Both the position numbers and the translations under genes were made by a program. Below the pieces are notes generated by a model. It had not been told where the DNA came from. It worked only from the letters and a program-made list of their open reading frames with translations, and did not search any database. Below, piece by piece: positions 18,670 through 27,702 of a DNA stretch of 64,000 nucleotides. The stretch is taken from positions 62,001 to 126,000 of the forward strand of contig WBUR01000004.1 of the NCBI GenBank assembly GCA_008933615.1, read 5' to 3'. Origin of the DNA: a bacterium (GTDB lineage Bacteria > CLD3 > SB21). The first letter of the stretch is position 1, and each line of letters starts with the position of its first letter.

Positions 18670-19578
18670 TTGTCAATTTTAGTTGTAGGCTCGGTTGCAC
18701 TTGACTCAGTGGAGACCCCATACGGTAAAGTAGATGACGCGGTGGGCGGATCAGCCACGTATTTCAGCGCATCGGCAAGCTATTTTTCACCGGTCAACCT
18801 GGTTGCGGTAGTGGGCAATGATTATCCAATGCATGAGATAGAATTCCTAAAATCACGCAACGTTGATTTTGCAGGGTTACAAGTCGAACCGGGTGAAACC
18901 TTTCGCTGGGCAGGGCGATATAATTACGATCTCAACCAGCGCGACACGATTTATACGCATCTCAATGTCTTCCAAAATTTCAAACCGGTCATCCCGGATA
19001 AATACAAGGACGCCCAATTTGTTTTCTTAGGCAATATCGCGCCTGAATTGCAGCTCAGTGTATTGGAACAGGTTCACAAGCCGAAAATGGTCGCCCTGGA
19101 TACGATGAATTTCTGGATAGAAGGCAGTCAAAAGGCATTGCGAAAAGTGTTGGAAAAAGTAGATGTTTTTATCATCAATGACGCCGAGGCAAGGCAATTA
19201 GCGCATCAGACCAATTTGGTCAAAGCGGCTAAAATTATTTTTGAAATGGGCCCGAAAATTATCGTTATTAAAAAAGGCGAATACGGCGCGGCCATCGTGA
19301 CTAAAGAATCACATTTTGTTGTTCCAGCTTACCCTCTCGAAGAAGTATTTGATCCAACCGGCGCCGGAGATACTTTTGCCGGTGGATTTGTCGGCTACCT
19401 CGCTAAAACTAACGAACTAAACGAAGCAAATCTGAAAAGAGCCGTTGTGTACGGAAGCGCCATGGCTTCGTTTTGCGTACAGGACTTTAGCATCAACGCC
19501 CTGAAACAATTGACGCCTGAACAAATACATGAACGTGTTTTAGCATTTAAGTCTCTTAGCCATTTTGACGAAAATTAA
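18670..19578 (+). CDS. PfkB (ribokinase) family kinase
   Basis: The 302-residue protein has the ribokinase-fold signatures: the N-terminal GSVALDSVETP and VGGSATYFSASAS for substrate binding, and the C-terminal FDPTGAGDTFAGGFVGY with the catalytic Asp and anion hole. The family phosphorylates sugars or nucleosides with ATP; which one cannot be told here. The start is TTG at 18670, supported by GGAGG five bases upstream and by the conserved first strand ILVVGS beginning at residue 3. The PTS EIIA-like gene follows after 11 bases, so the pair might link sugar or nucleoside phosphorylation to PTS-type control. Confidence 0.88.
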   Translation: MSILVVGSVALDSVETPYGKVDDAVGGSATYFSASASYFSPVNLVAVVGNDYPMHEIEFLKSRNVDFAGLQVEPGETFRWAGRYNYDLNQRDTIYTHLNVFQNFKPVIPDKYKDAQFVFLGNIAPELQLSVLEQVHKPKMVALDTMNFWIEGSQKALRKVLEKVDVFIINDAEARQLAHQTNLVKAAKIIFEMGPKIIVIKKGEYGAAIVTKESHFVVPAYPLEEVFDPTGAGDTFAGGFVGYLAKTNELNEANLKRAVVYGSAMASFCVQDFSINALKQLTPEQIHERVLAFKSLSHFDEN

Positions 19579-19589
19579 AGGATAGTTTA

Positions 19590-20057
19590 ATGAAACTTGG
19601 CGAAGCTCTAAACGAAAAATTGATCAAGATCCCGCTCCAAAAATTTGAGAAAAAGGAGATTATTACGGAAATGATCGACGTGCTTACCGCATCCGGAAAA
19701 ATCATGGACCGTGAAAAGGTATTGCAGGCCGTGTTGGAACGGGAACAAATGATGAGTACCGGTATCGGTAATTCTGTTGCTATCCCTCACGGAAAATCGC
19801 AGGGCGTACAGGAATTAGTTGTTGCGCTTGGCATTACTCCGCAGGATGTTAATTTTGACGCCTTGGACGGCAAACCTGTGCGTATTGTCTTTATGCTGGT
19901 CGGGCCGGAAAAATCATCCAGCGTTCATATCAAAATGCTGTCCCGTATTTCCCGCCTTTTGAATCAATCCGCTTTCAGAAAAAAACTCATTGATTCCAAG
20001 TCCGGAGCGGACGTCATGCAGATCATTATTGATGAAGAAAAATTACTGGAAGGATAG
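19590..20057 (+). CDS. PTS EIIA domain protein, PtsN/fructose type
   Basis: The 155 residues form a single EIIA domain of the mannitol/fructose class. The phosphorylated histidine is in VAIPHGKS, preceded by EREQMMSTGIGN, both typical of the family. Free-standing EIIA proteins of this type (PtsN, EIIA-Ntr) are usually regulators of nitrogen, potassium or envelope metabolism rather than sugar carriers. No EIIB or EIIC lies nearby, which supports a regulatory role. It ends exactly next to the convergent yhbY gene with no gap. Confidence 0.88.
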   Translation: MKLGEALNEKLIKIPLQKFEKKEIITEMIDVLTASGKIMDREKVLQAVLEREQMMSTGIGNSVAIPHGKSQGVQELVVALGITPQDVNFDALDGKPVRIVFMLVGPEKSSSVHIKMLSRISRLLNQSAFRKKLIDSKSGADVMQIIIDEEKLLEG

Positions 20058-20351
20058 TCAAGGAAGCTCGATCTTTGGATTATCGCGATTGGGTTTAAAA
20101 AATAATAACGTCCTGCCGATAATCTGAACCAGAACAGCATTCGTCCCCCGTTCAATCTTCACAGCCACGTCTTCTTTTATTTCCTCACAACCGTCTTGAA
20201 TTTTTATTTTTATCAATTCTTTCGTATTAAATGCGTTGTTAACAGATACAAAAGTATTATCCGACACGCCGGATTTCCCGACTGAAACCGTAGATTTTAT
20301 TTTGTTCCCGAGCCCTTGTAAATATTTTTTTTGTTTTCCTGTTAACTCCAA
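20058..20351 (-). CDS. yhbY: YhbY family RNA-binding protein (CRM domain)
   Basis: The 97-residue protein is a single CRM domain, a fold of IF3-C type that binds RNA. It starts LTGKQKKYLQGLGNKI, has the conserved VGKSGVS loop in place of the GxxG loop, and ends with a strand around VLVQIIGRTLLFFK. Bacterial YhbY associates with precursors of the 50S ribosomal subunit and helps assembly. The size is normal. It is upstream of no other gene in its direction except across the convergent junction with the EIIA gene, and may share a transcript with the membrane-protein gene 10 bases upstream. Confidence 0.92.
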   Translation of the reverse strand: MELTGKQKKYLQGLGNKIKSTVSVGKSGVSDNTFVSVNNAFNTKELIKIKIQDGCEEIKEDVAVKIERGTNAVLVQIIGRTLLFFKPNRDNPKIELP

Positions 20352-20361
20352 AATACATCCT

Positions 20362-20934
20362 CTATGTTATTCTGCGGCCTTTAATAATGGCTATTGCGAC
20401 AAGTATAAGGCCGGCGACAACAAATGTCAATGGCCAATATAACTTCGTCCACATAATAAGTTCATAGGGCATCATAAAAAAAGTCTGCGACATATAAACG
20501 CCGCCAAATACGAGCAAAAACAAACCGGCTACGAGCGAAAACCACCGTTTAAGATTAACTATAAAATTGGCTAAAGACATCCCTCCGGCGATCAACAGGT
20601 ACATCGGCCAAAGCTCGCGCATACGAAAATCGCCGACGTTATCGAGATACACATGAAAACACCCAATAAGCAAGAAAGTACCGCCCCAAAAAAGATTATA
20701 TTTCTTGAGAACTACAGTTCTGGCCAATAAAAATAACCCAAAAATGATAAATCCGAATCGTTCGATTTCCGCCCAGCGGATCAGATGCGCATTCCACAAA
20801 AGCCAAACCGTTCCAAGTCCGATAAGCCATAACCCAAGCATCAAATATTTATGTGGGTTTTTCTCTCGAACGATCATTCCGGCATTTTCGGATTGAATAT
20901 TTTCTGAGGCAGAATTCGTTACATTTGTTTCCAT
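20362..20934 (-). CDS. Integral membrane protein of LiaF/PspC-associated type
   Basis: The 190-residue protein has a hydrophilic N-terminus of about 28 residues and then five or six hydrophobic segments, the first around LMLGLWLIGLGTVWLLW. Short paired helices with G and W rich turns resemble the LiaI/LiaF-like transmembrane region often found next to PspC genes. A function in sensing membrane stress is suggested only by the neighbour: the PspC-domain gene lies 12 bases upstream on the same strand. No enzyme motif is seen. Confidence 0.6.
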   Translation of the reverse strand: METNVTNSASENIQSENAGMIVREKNPHKYLMLGLWLIGLGTVWLLWNAHLIRWAEIERFGFIIFGLFLLARTVVLKKYNLFWGGTFLLIGCFHVYLDNVGDFRMRELWPMYLLIAGGMSLANFIVNLKRWFSLVAGLFLLVFGGVYMSQTFFMMPYELIMWTKLYWPLTFVVAGLILVAIAIIKGRRIT

Positions 20935-20946
20935 AGCGTTTTTCCT

Positions 20947-21654
20947 TTAGGGATTAACTGTTTTGGATCCGAAAATCCTATTGTTACTTTCATCCGATGT
21001 TAAAATCGCAATAAGTAGGTACGCGAGGATTCCTATCGGAAATGTGAGGAAAGTCAATACAACCCATAGGATGCGTATAATAGATACATCCATGTGCGAG
21101 TAATTGGCTAACCCTGAGCAGACACCCCATATTTTCTTGTCATGTGAGTTTCTTTTGAATTCAGATGACGCACCGGCTTCCTTTACATTATCTTCAAAAG
21201 TTCTTAACTTGGATCGGGAGGCGATCAGGAATATACCGACGGCAATCAGTGCAACGGGAACCACAAAATCCCAGTCAAAATGACGCCAGAATCGCCTAAA
21301 CTCGAAAATGTTCAGAACGTCCAAAAACAGGACTCCGCCAAGAAGAATCAATACAATACCCCAGAATAAGCTATAATTGACATTTCTTTTGTTTTGAATA
21401 TCGTGAGCTTCTTGTTCAGATAAATTGTGAGCCGGCGAATGGTCAGGATTTGCAGGAACAAGAATCATGGCTGTAATATAGGCAACAATACCTGTGCCGC
21501 CAAAAAAGCCAAAGAGCACAAATAGTACGCGCACGAGAGCGGAACTCATTCCAAAATATTCCGCTAGTCCGCCGCAAACGCCGTCAATCATCTTATCGTG
21601 CCGCGATTTAAATAGTTTGTGCGGCATTTCAGTCCGGTTGGTATTTTCTTCCAT
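20947..21654 (-). CDS. Protein with two PspC domains
   Basis: The 235-residue membrane protein contains two copies of the PspC domain. The first, about residues 12-75, reads KMIDGVCGGLAEYFG followed by a hydrophobic hairpin; the second, about 170-225, reads KIWGVCSGLANY followed by another. Two further membrane segments lie between them. PspC proteins sense or respond to damage of the inner membrane in the phage-shock response. With the LiaF-like gene just downstream it forms a likely two-gene envelope-stress unit. No PspA or regulator is in the window. Confidence 0.85.
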   Translation of the reverse strand: MEENTNRTEMPHKLFKSRHDKMIDGVCGGLAEYFGMSSALVRVLFVLFGFFGGTGIVAYITAMILVPANPDHSPAHNLSEQEAHDIQNKRNVNYSLFWGIVLILLGGVLFLDVLNIFEFRRFWRHFDWDFVVPVALIAVGIFLIASRSKLRTFEDNVKEAGASSEFKRNSHDKKIWGVCSGLANYSHMDVSIIRILWVVLTFLTFPIGILAYLLIAILTSDESNNRIFGSKTVNP

Positions 21655-21814
21655 GTTCTTTCTTCCTTTCTACATGTTGGATAATTGAACGATATATATT
21701 AAAAATTGTTGCATGCTTCTATTCGAAAATGACGAAGTTTTTTTAGAAAATACTTTTTCGGTTACACAATATCATGTATATTGCGGTCGCTTAAACAAAC
21801 AAAAAGGAGAGAAT

Positions 21815-22285
21815 ATGTCTACGACTATTGTTTTAGAAACTACGCAAGGAACTATTGAGGTCAAACTCATGCCGGAGATCGCTCCAAAGGCCAGCGAAAA
21901 TTTTGAGAAGCTGGTTGAAAAAGGGTATTACGATGGAATTATTTTTCATCGGGTCATCAAAAATTTTATGATACAAGGCGGTGACCCCACTGGAACAGGA
22001 CGCGGCGGACAATCGGTTTGGGGGAAACCCTTCGAGGATGAATTCAGTCCGTCGGCTACTTTTAATCGCCAAGGCTTATTTGCAATGGCCAATGCGGGAC
22101 CAAAAACCAACGGAAGCCAATTTTTTATCACAACGGCACCGGCGACCTGGCTAAATAACAAACATACTATCTTCGGTGAAGTGGTCGCAGGTTATGATGT
22201 CGTGCAAAAAATTGAGAACGTAAAAACCAATGCATCTGACGGTCCGTTGGAACAACAAAAGATAATCAAAGCTTATAAAAAGTAA
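21815..22285 (+). CDS. Peptidyl-prolyl cis-trans isomerase, cyclophilin type
   Basis: The 156-residue protein is a single cyclophilin domain that isomerises X-Pro bonds. Visible family segments are FHRVIKNFMIQGGDPTGTGRGG, shortened here to FHRVIKNFMIQGGDP, then GLFAMANAGPKTNGSQFFIT and the WLNNKHTIFGEV region. The catalytic Arg is in FHRV. There is no signal peptide, so it is cytoplasmic. The ATG at 21815 follows AAGGAG; the longer in-frame extension from 21713 has no such support. trhO begins four bases after its stop. Confidence 0.95.
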   Translation: MSTTIVLETTQGTIEVKLMPEIAPKASENFEKLVEKGYYDGIIFHRVIKNFMIQGGDPTGTGRGGQSVWGKPFEDEFSPSATFNRQGLFAMANAGPKTNGSQFFITTAPATWLNNKHTIFGEVVAGYDVVQKIENVKTNASDGPLEQQKIIKAYKK

Positions 22286-22289
22286 TTTT

Positions 22290-23183
22290 ATGAGCACGTA
22301 CCGTATTCTATTGTATTATAAATTTGTTAAAATCGAAAATCCGGATGTTTTTGCACGGGAACATTTGGATTTTTGCAATTCATTAAAACTCCTGGGACGA
22401 ATTATTGTTGCTCCCGAAGGCATCAACGGAACTTTATCCGGCACGATACAGCAAACCGATGCGTACATCGCCCTGATGCGCCATGACCATCGTTTTGCAG
22501 ATATGGAATTCAAAATCGATGGATCGGAGGGTCACGTTTTTAAAAAACTTTCGGTAAAAGCGCGCAAAGAAATTGTTACTTTTGGTTTGGACACGATCGA
22601 CCCAAACGACCTAACCGGAAAATATATAGAGCCAAAGGAATTTTACCTGGCCATGCAGGAACCGGAAGCAATCATCATTGACGCCCGCAATGATTACGAA
22701 TACGACATAGGGCATTTCCAAAAAGCTATTCGCCCAAATGTTGAGGCTTTTAAAGAATTTCCGGAGTGGGTCAGGAAGAATTTAAGTGAACTGAAAGATA
22801 AGAAAATCTTGACCTATTGTACTGGTGGAATTCGCTGTGAAAAATTTTCCGGATTTCTTTTAAAGGAAGGATTCAAAGACGTGTGCCAGCTTCACGGCGG
22901 AATTGTTAATTACTCCAAAGATCCCGACGTTAGAGGCCGGCTATTTGACGGGAAGTGTTATGTGTTTGACGAACGCATGGCCGTTCGTGCTAATTTCACA
23001 GCAGAAGAAAAATTAATTTCAAAATGTTATTACTGCAGCACCATTACAGACCGATTTGTTAATTGCGCTCACCTCGACTGCCATGTCCGCTTTTTTTTGT
23101 GTGAATCATGTGAAAAAACGCACCGCCGCTCGTGTTCAAAGGCCTGTGAAGATGCTGAGCACCATGAATACGTTGGGTTATAA
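22290..23183 (+). CDS. trhO: tRNA uridine-34 hydroxylase TrhO (rhodanese family, YceA)
   Basis: TrhO makes 5-hydroxyuridine at wobble position 34 of tRNA, using oxygen. The protein has the N-terminal acylphosphatase-like domain with VAPEGINGTLSG and a rhodanese domain with IDARNDYEYDIGHF and the active-site loop YCTGGIRCEKFS, whose first Cys is residue 177. The C-terminus holds a cysteine-rich stretch with CYYC, CAHLDC, CESC and SCSKAC, expected for the family. The 297-residue length is normal. An oxygen-dependent enzyme suggests at least some exposure to oxygen, although an oxygen-independent alternative (TrhP) exists elsewhere. It follows cyclophilin after four bases. Confidence 0.93.
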   Translation: MSTYRILLYYKFVKIENPDVFAREHLDFCNSLKLLGRIIVAPEGINGTLSGTIQQTDAYIALMRHDHRFADMEFKIDGSEGHVFKKLSVKARKEIVTFGLDTIDPNDLTGKYIEPKEFYLAMQEPEAIIIDARNDYEYDIGHFQKAIRPNVEAFKEFPEWVRKNLSELKDKKILTYCTGGIRCEKFSGFLLKEGFKDVCQLHGGIVNYSKDPDVRGRLFDGKCYVFDERMAVRANFTAEEKLISKCYYCSTITDRFVNCAHLDCHVRFFLCESCEKTHRRSCSKACEDAEHHEYVGL

Positions 23184-23248
23184 GATCGCCCAGGCAACTT
23201 TTCAACTCCGCTCTCGTAGGTAGCCTAGTTCCGTTAATTCAAAATCAT

Positions 23249-24223
23249 ATGAACAAATTAATCACAACGTTGTATCTATTTCTATTGGTTGCAGGATATT
23301 CCTGTGATAGCGCCAAGATAAGTGAACCTGAATGGCAAAACCCATTGCAACAATTAAAGGTTTATTCCATTTTGGAAGTTGGCGACTATATTTGGATTGG
23401 AACAGATTATGGACTCGTACGTTTTGACAAATCCAATACCGATACGACTCTTTACGATACGCAAAATTCAGGATTACCTCACAATCATGCTATAACGCTT
23501 GCTGCAGACGATAGTCAATGCATATGGATTGGAGCCGGAAACAGCGCTTTAGTCAGATTTGATGGAGTACATTGGAGTGTTTTTGATATGGAAAATTCAG
23601 GTATTCCAAGTAATACAATTTCCGACATCGCCATTGACACGCAAGGGAACATGTGGATTGGAACCTCTGATGGCGTCGCCTTTTTTGACGGTGAGAATTT
23701 TACAAACTACAACACCGACAATTCACAATTACCATCCAATACGGTAACATCAGTTGCCTTAACAAAAAGTGGAAAGTTATGGGTTGGAACTTGGGGTAAT
23801 GGTGTTGGCGTCTACCATGCATCGAAATGGACGGTTTATAATACAACTAACACGGTAATGCAAAGCCCTTATATATTCGATATTGCGGTTGATAAAGACG
23901 ATCGTATATGGATTGGTGAAGGCGGAGGATTAAACCTGGTCAGCGGTACATCCTGGAAAAATTACAACACATTAAATTCCGGCCTTCCAAATAGTGATGT
24001 AACGAATCTAGCATTTGATAGAAATGGACATGTCTGGCTTGGAACTTATGAAGGGGGCATTGCTGATTTTGATGGAAAGCGTTGGACGGTTTATGATATG
24101 GCTAATACCCTATTGCCGTCGAATCAAATCACAGCAATACTAGTTGATCAGCAAAACAATAAATGGATCGGTACCCGCTTTGGTCTATTTTTATTCAATG
24201 AACACGGTATTCGGCTTCAATAA
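23249..24223 (+). CDS. Secreted seven-bladed two-component-propeller (Reg_prop) protein
   Basis: After a hydrophobic signal segment ending in GYSC (a weak lipobox, so lipoprotein status is uncertain) the 324-residue protein contains seven repeats about 43 residues apart. Each has a core like (I/V)W(I/L)GTxxGLxRFDG followed by W-VYN-NS-LPSN. Such repeats form one closed beta-propeller, the type normally found as sensor domain of hybrid two-component kinases in Bacteroidetes. Here it stands alone without kinase or membrane helix, so it is probably a periplasmic or surface binding protein. It is a single plus-strand gene 24 bases from the convergent nitronate monooxygenase stop. Confidence 0.8.
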   Translation: MNKLITTLYLFLLVAGYSCDSAKISEPEWQNPLQQLKVYSILEVGDYIWIGTDYGLVRFDKSNTDTTLYDTQNSGLPHNHAITLAADDSQCIWIGAGNSALVRFDGVHWSVFDMENSGIPSNTISDIAIDTQGNMWIGTSDGVAFFDGENFTNYNTDNSQLPSNTVTSVALTKSGKLWVGTWGNGVGVYHASKWTVYNTTNTVMQSPYIFDIAVDKDDRIWIGEGGGLNLVSGTSWKNYNTLNSGLPNSDVTNLAFDRNGHVWLGTYEGGIADFDGKRWTVYDMANTLLPSNQITAILVDQQNNKWIGTRFGLFLFNEHGIRLQ

Positions 24224-24246
24224 CGACTTAATCCACTTTCGGCAAT

Positions 24247-25236
24247 TCAACTGTTAGTCAACAATGCCTTTCTCACAAAATCTTGAATAATTTTTTCTGT
24301 TTTTTCTATGGAATGGATTCCGTGCACACTTTTGCCAGCCTGATAATAATCTTTCGATGACATTTTTCCGTTCAGAGAAGATTTTTTTAGTTGCCGAAGT
24401 GAACGTAACGCATAGATCAGGCGCATAATTTTTTTTAGCTGCCGGTGCTTCAACAAAGTTCGCGCTAACCACCCCGCTTTAATTCCAACCCTATCAACGT
24501 ATTCCGTACGTATCACCGACAAAGGAACGCCCGTAACGCGTTCCGTGTGAACAATATCGTCCTCATCCGCGTTAATAATGGCTTTCTTATAATCGGCGTG
24601 AGCCGTACATTCTTCCGAGGCAATAAATCGCGTTGCCATCATCACGCCGGAATATCCCATGTTCAAAGCTTCCACAAAATCATTTTCGTCGCCTATACCG
24701 CCGCCACAGATCACTGGAAGTCCCAGATCGCGAATTTCGTCCAACAGCCTTCGCAGATCATGATTGCCCGCATGACCGCCGGCACGGTCATTTACCGCGA
24801 TGAGACCATCCACACCGGCTTCAACTGCCTTCAGTGCCCATTTTCGTTCTGTCACCTTGTGATAGACGACACCCCCTACCGCATGCGCTTTTTCAACAAT
24901 CCATTTTGGATTTCCCAGGGACGTGTCAAAAAAACGAATTCCCTCTTCGATTCCAATATCAATCCATTTCCGCATACGGTCTTCGTATATCTTTGACGAT
25001 TTTTCAACCGTTGCATTCAGAGCAAGCGGCTTTTTTGTTAATCGTCTTATATACCGAAGACCTTCCAAATAATCGTAACCGTGCACGTACGTCAATGACA
25101 GAGGCTGAATAATACCCAATCCGCCGGCTTCGGAAACGGCGGCAACGAGTGCGGGGTTACTGCACGGGTACATGGCTCCGCACATAATGGGAAACTGCAC
25201 ACCGGCCTGTTTTGTAAAAATAGTATCGATAGCCAT
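24247..25236 (-). CDS. Nitronate monooxygenase family flavoprotein
   Basis: The 329-residue protein has the FMN-binding TIM barrel of the nitronate monooxygenase (2-nitropropane dioxygenase) group, also related to FabK. Motifs are PIMCGAMYPCSNPALVAAVS at the start (quoted in part), the catalytic-histidine region GGHAGNHD, and the phosphate-binding VICGGGIGDENDFVEAL followed by GVMMATRF. The last 60 residues form a family-atypical tail rich in K, R and L. The family oxidises alkyl nitronates, but many members have other roles. It lies 9 bases after the hotdog gene on the same strand, so the two may act together, for example in fatty-acid related metabolism. Confidence 0.85.
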   Translation of the reverse strand: MAIDTIFTKQAGVQFPIMCGAMYPCSNPALVAAVSEAGGLGIIQPLSLTYVHGYDYLEGLRYIRRLTKKPLALNATVEKSSKIYEDRMRKWIDIGIEEGIRFFDTSLGNPKWIVEKAHAVGGVVYHKVTERKWALKAVEAGVDGLIAVNDRAGGHAGNHDLRRLLDEIRDLGLPVICGGGIGDENDFVEALNMGYSGVMMATRFIASEECTAHADYKKAIINADEDDIVHTERVTGVPLSVIRTEYVDRVGIKAGWLARTLLKHRQLKKIMRLIYALRSLRQLKKSSLNGKMSSKDYYQAGKSVHGIHSIEKTEKIIQDFVRKALLTNS

Positions 25237-25245
25237 AATTTCATC

Positions 25246-25734
25246 CTATCTAGAATCAGTTTTAATCGGGCCAATCAGCGTCAGAAGTTTTCCGTTGACC
25301 ACGACATCGCCCTCGGAATCTTTAATTGTCACGTAGACTGAAAACTCCTGTTTCTGATTATTTGAGACTATCGGCGCCTGGCACTCGCCCGTCAAGGTGC
25401 CTCGGGCTTTTTTTAAATAGTCGATAGAAATATTTTTAACAATAAAACGCGCATCTTCCGGCATGCCGCACACGAGCGCCAGATTACCGGTGTATTCGGC
25501 CAAATTGGCAAGCGCTACTGCATGAACCGAATTCAGATGATTTCTTACCTTCCTCCGGTCGCGCAGGCAGACCTTTGCATATCCTGGCCTTAATTCCTGA
25601 ACATGCGCCGACATACTTCCCGTGTACGGGATATAAAGTTTTATCATTAGATCAAATATGCGTTTACCAAATGGAATCTTGTTTAGGGCATCCCATCGAC
25701 GCTGAATATCGTTTTTATTTCTGTGTTCCGGCAT
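25246..25734 (-). CDS. DUF4442/PaaI-like hotdog-fold thioesterase
   Basis: The 162-residue protein has a hotdog-fold pattern close to the DUF4442 group of the PaaI thioesterase superfamily. The stretch NHLNSVHAVALANLAEYTG corresponds to the long central helix that carries the active-site residues, followed by the strands FIVKNISIDYLKKARG and an ending on VVVNGKLL. Such enzymes hydrolyse acyl-CoA thioesters or bind acyl chains. No signal peptide is visible. The stop is 9 bases ahead of the nitronate monooxygenase start, which indicates cotranscription. The exact substrate is unknown. Confidence 0.75.
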   Translation of the reverse strand: MPEHRNKNDIQRRWDALNKIPFGKRIFDLMIKLYIPYTGSMSAHVQELRPGYAKVCLRDRRKVRNHLNSVHAVALANLAEYTGNLALVCGMPEDARFIVKNISIDYLKKARGTLTGECQAPIVSNNQKQEFSVYVTIKDSEGDVVVNGKLLTLIGPIKTDSR

Positions 25735-25823
25735 AAGGTGTACCTTGATTTAAATTTGGCATGGCCTACATTCAAATACAATTAGTTCATTTATTTTTGA
25801 ACTTTCAAGAGAATAAAATTCAA

Positions 25824-25852
25824 TTGATTTGCTAACGAATATGAATTATGTT
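25824..25852 (+). promoter_or_regulatory. Predicted promoter of the amidase-deacetylase gene
   Basis: TTGATT at 25824-25829 and TATGTT at 25847-25852 are exactly 17 bases apart. A start site near 25860 would precede both candidate start codons (TTG 25873, ATG 25903), so the promoter does not decide between them. Confidence 0.4.
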
Positions 25853-25872
25853 TAACGAAATTTTTGTAAAAA

Positions 25873-27531
25873 TTGAGATTAACAAAATTGCTAACAATCA
25901 AGATGCTCCAACCCTCTTCTACAATTAGTCGTTTATCGAACAATTATGGTATTAAAAAAACAGCCATTGCAATGCTTGCCATATCGGTATGCATAACGAG
26001 TGCGGTTAATCCGCTCGAAGCGTACGGCCATTTGATGCAATTAGATCAGGATAGCCTACGGATTACTCAGGATAGCGTTAAAACACAAGTCGGAGTGGAC
26101 ACGAATAATATGGTCACTGGAGCCATTCAGGATATCTTACTTGAAGCACGTAGAACTATTCGCCGCGGTGTTCAACTGCCGAATAAATTCATTAATGACC
26201 ATTACGTCATCGTTTTAGATCCAGGACACGGCGGAACAAAATACGTTGATAAAGGATTTTCGGCAACGCTGGACGGCATCGAATATTTTGAAAAAGATAT
26301 TGTGTGGGAATACGCACAATTAATCGAGAAAAAATTGATCAGTGAGGGTTATCAAGGCATCAAATTAACAAAAACGGCAGCCAACGATTCCTCGCTTTCT
26401 ATTCACACTCGCGCCGCGCGCGCGCGAAAGTTCGGTACCGATGTAAATAAAAAGGTGTTATTTGTCAGCTTGCATTGGAATAATTTTGAACATCCGTCCG
26501 TTCACGGAACTGAGCTATACATTAAGGAAGACCATAATTACCGCAGCAGAAAACTTGCGGAATTTATTCGCGGAACGCTCGGTCAGATCATGCAGATGCA
26601 CGGTCAGGGTCAAAACATCACCGGCATTATCGAACGTGACTACAAAGTACTGCGGGAAATGGATACGGGCGTCCTGATTGAATTGGGTTTTGCCAGTAAT
26701 GAAGCCGACCTAAAAAAAATGCTTAAAAATAAGAATGAGATCGCCGGCGCTATCGTTCAGGGTATTGATGCATTTGCTTATTACCTTCAGTCTTTAGATG
26801 CTAAAGATCAAAAGGAAGATGACCCGCAGAAATTAGCAGAAGATAAAAAGCTGGCTTCACTGCCGAGCATTCCTTTCGGCTGGTCCTGGCGTAAACAGGA
26901 TATTTCGCAACCTATCAGAGACCTGCTTAACCAATATCACGCAATCTATGAAAATACGGAACCGGGTAAGAATATGTATCTCACATTCGATTGCGGATAC
27001 GAAAACGGATACACTCCCAAAATTCTCGATATTTTGAAATCAAACGAAGTTAAGGCCGCTTTTTTTATTACTGGAGGATATCTGAAGCAGGCTCCGGAAG
27101 TCGTGGAACGAATGATCAAGGATGGCCATATTATTGGAAATCATTCGGCTAATCACCTGAGTCAACCGCAGTTATCCGCCCGGGATGCTAAAAATGAAAT
27201 TCTAGGACTGGAACGTGATTTTTTTGATTTGTTTGAGAAAAAAATGATCTACTTCCGTCCGCCGAGCGGTGAATTCAGCCGCCGCAGCCTCGCCGTTGCT
27301 TCATCTTTAGGCTACAGAACTATATTCTGGAGCCTGGCCTATGACGATTGGGACACGAATCTTCAACGCGGAAAAGAATTTGCTTACAACAAAATAGTAA
27401 AAGGCGCCCGTGACGGCGTCATTGTGCTTATGCATGCGGTATCCAAAGATAATGCCGAGGCAATGGATTCCATAATCAAGGATCTCAGAAAACAAGGCTA
27501 CGAATTCAAAACGCTCGATGACATAAAATAA
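25873..27531 (+). CDS. Two-domain MurNAc-L-Ala amidase (CwlD-like) / PdaA-like peptidoglycan deacetylase
   Basis: The protein (552 residues from TTG 25873, or 542 from ATG 25903; neither has a good ribosome site) begins with a hydrophobic export signal. The Amidase_3 domain (about 115-310) is complete: VLDPGHGG with zinc His119, EYFEKDI with the Glu ligand, VSLHWN with the second His, and VLIELGFASNEADL with the catalytic Glu. After a charged linker the NodB-type domain (about 365-552) closely resembles PdaA: MYLTFDCGYENGYTPKIL, GNHSANH zinc histidines, FRPPSGEFS, and VIVLMHAVSKDNAEA. Known PdaA has Asn where Cys374 stands here. In spore formers CwlD removes the peptide and PdaA deacetylates MurNAc, allowing muramic delta-lactam to form. 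Both steps in one exported protein is the inference here; no spore genes are seen. Confidence 0.88.
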   Translation: MRLTKLLTIKMLQPSSTISRLSNNYGIKKTAIAMLAISVCITSAVNPLEAYGHLMQLDQDSLRITQDSVKTQVGVDTNNMVTGAIQDILLEARRTIRRGVQLPNKFINDHYVIVLDPGHGGTKYVDKGFSATLDGIEYFEKDIVWEYAQLIEKKLISEGYQGIKLTKTAANDSSLSIHTRAARARKFGTDVNKKVLFVSLHWNNFEHPSVHGTELYIKEDHNYRSRKLAEFIRGTLGQIMQMHGQGQNITGIIERDYKVLREMDTGVLIELGFASNEADLKKMLKNKNEIAGAIVQGIDAFAYYLQSLDAKDQKEDDPQKLAEDKKLASLPSIPFGWSWRKQDISQPIRDLLNQYHAIYENTEPGKNMYLTFDCGYENGYTPKILDILKSNEVKAAFFITGGYLKQAPEVVERMIKDGHIIGNHSANHLSQPQLSARDAKNEILGLERDFFDLFEKKMIYFRPPSGEFSRRSLAVASSLGYRTIFWSLAYDDWDTNLQRGKEFAYNKIVKGARDGVIVLMHAVSKDNAEAMDSIIKDLRKQGYEFKTLDDIK

Positions 27532-27702
27532 CTGCGTTGCCAGTCCTTTTTAAAATACTTACATCTGTGCAGTGCGCTCAAATTTTTTTTACCGGCCTGA
27601 ATTATGCAGCCTCATTACTCTTTGTTTTTTTCGTTGGCAAAAAAGTAATTTCTTTACTACCTTTTTGCTGTTGTAACTGCTTATGCAAAAAGGGTTTCCA
27701 TA

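Noticed and set aside
20236-20442. Open frames opposite yhbY and similar antisense frames across the window.
   Set aside because: They lie wholly on the reverse strand of genes with clear family motifs and show none of their own.
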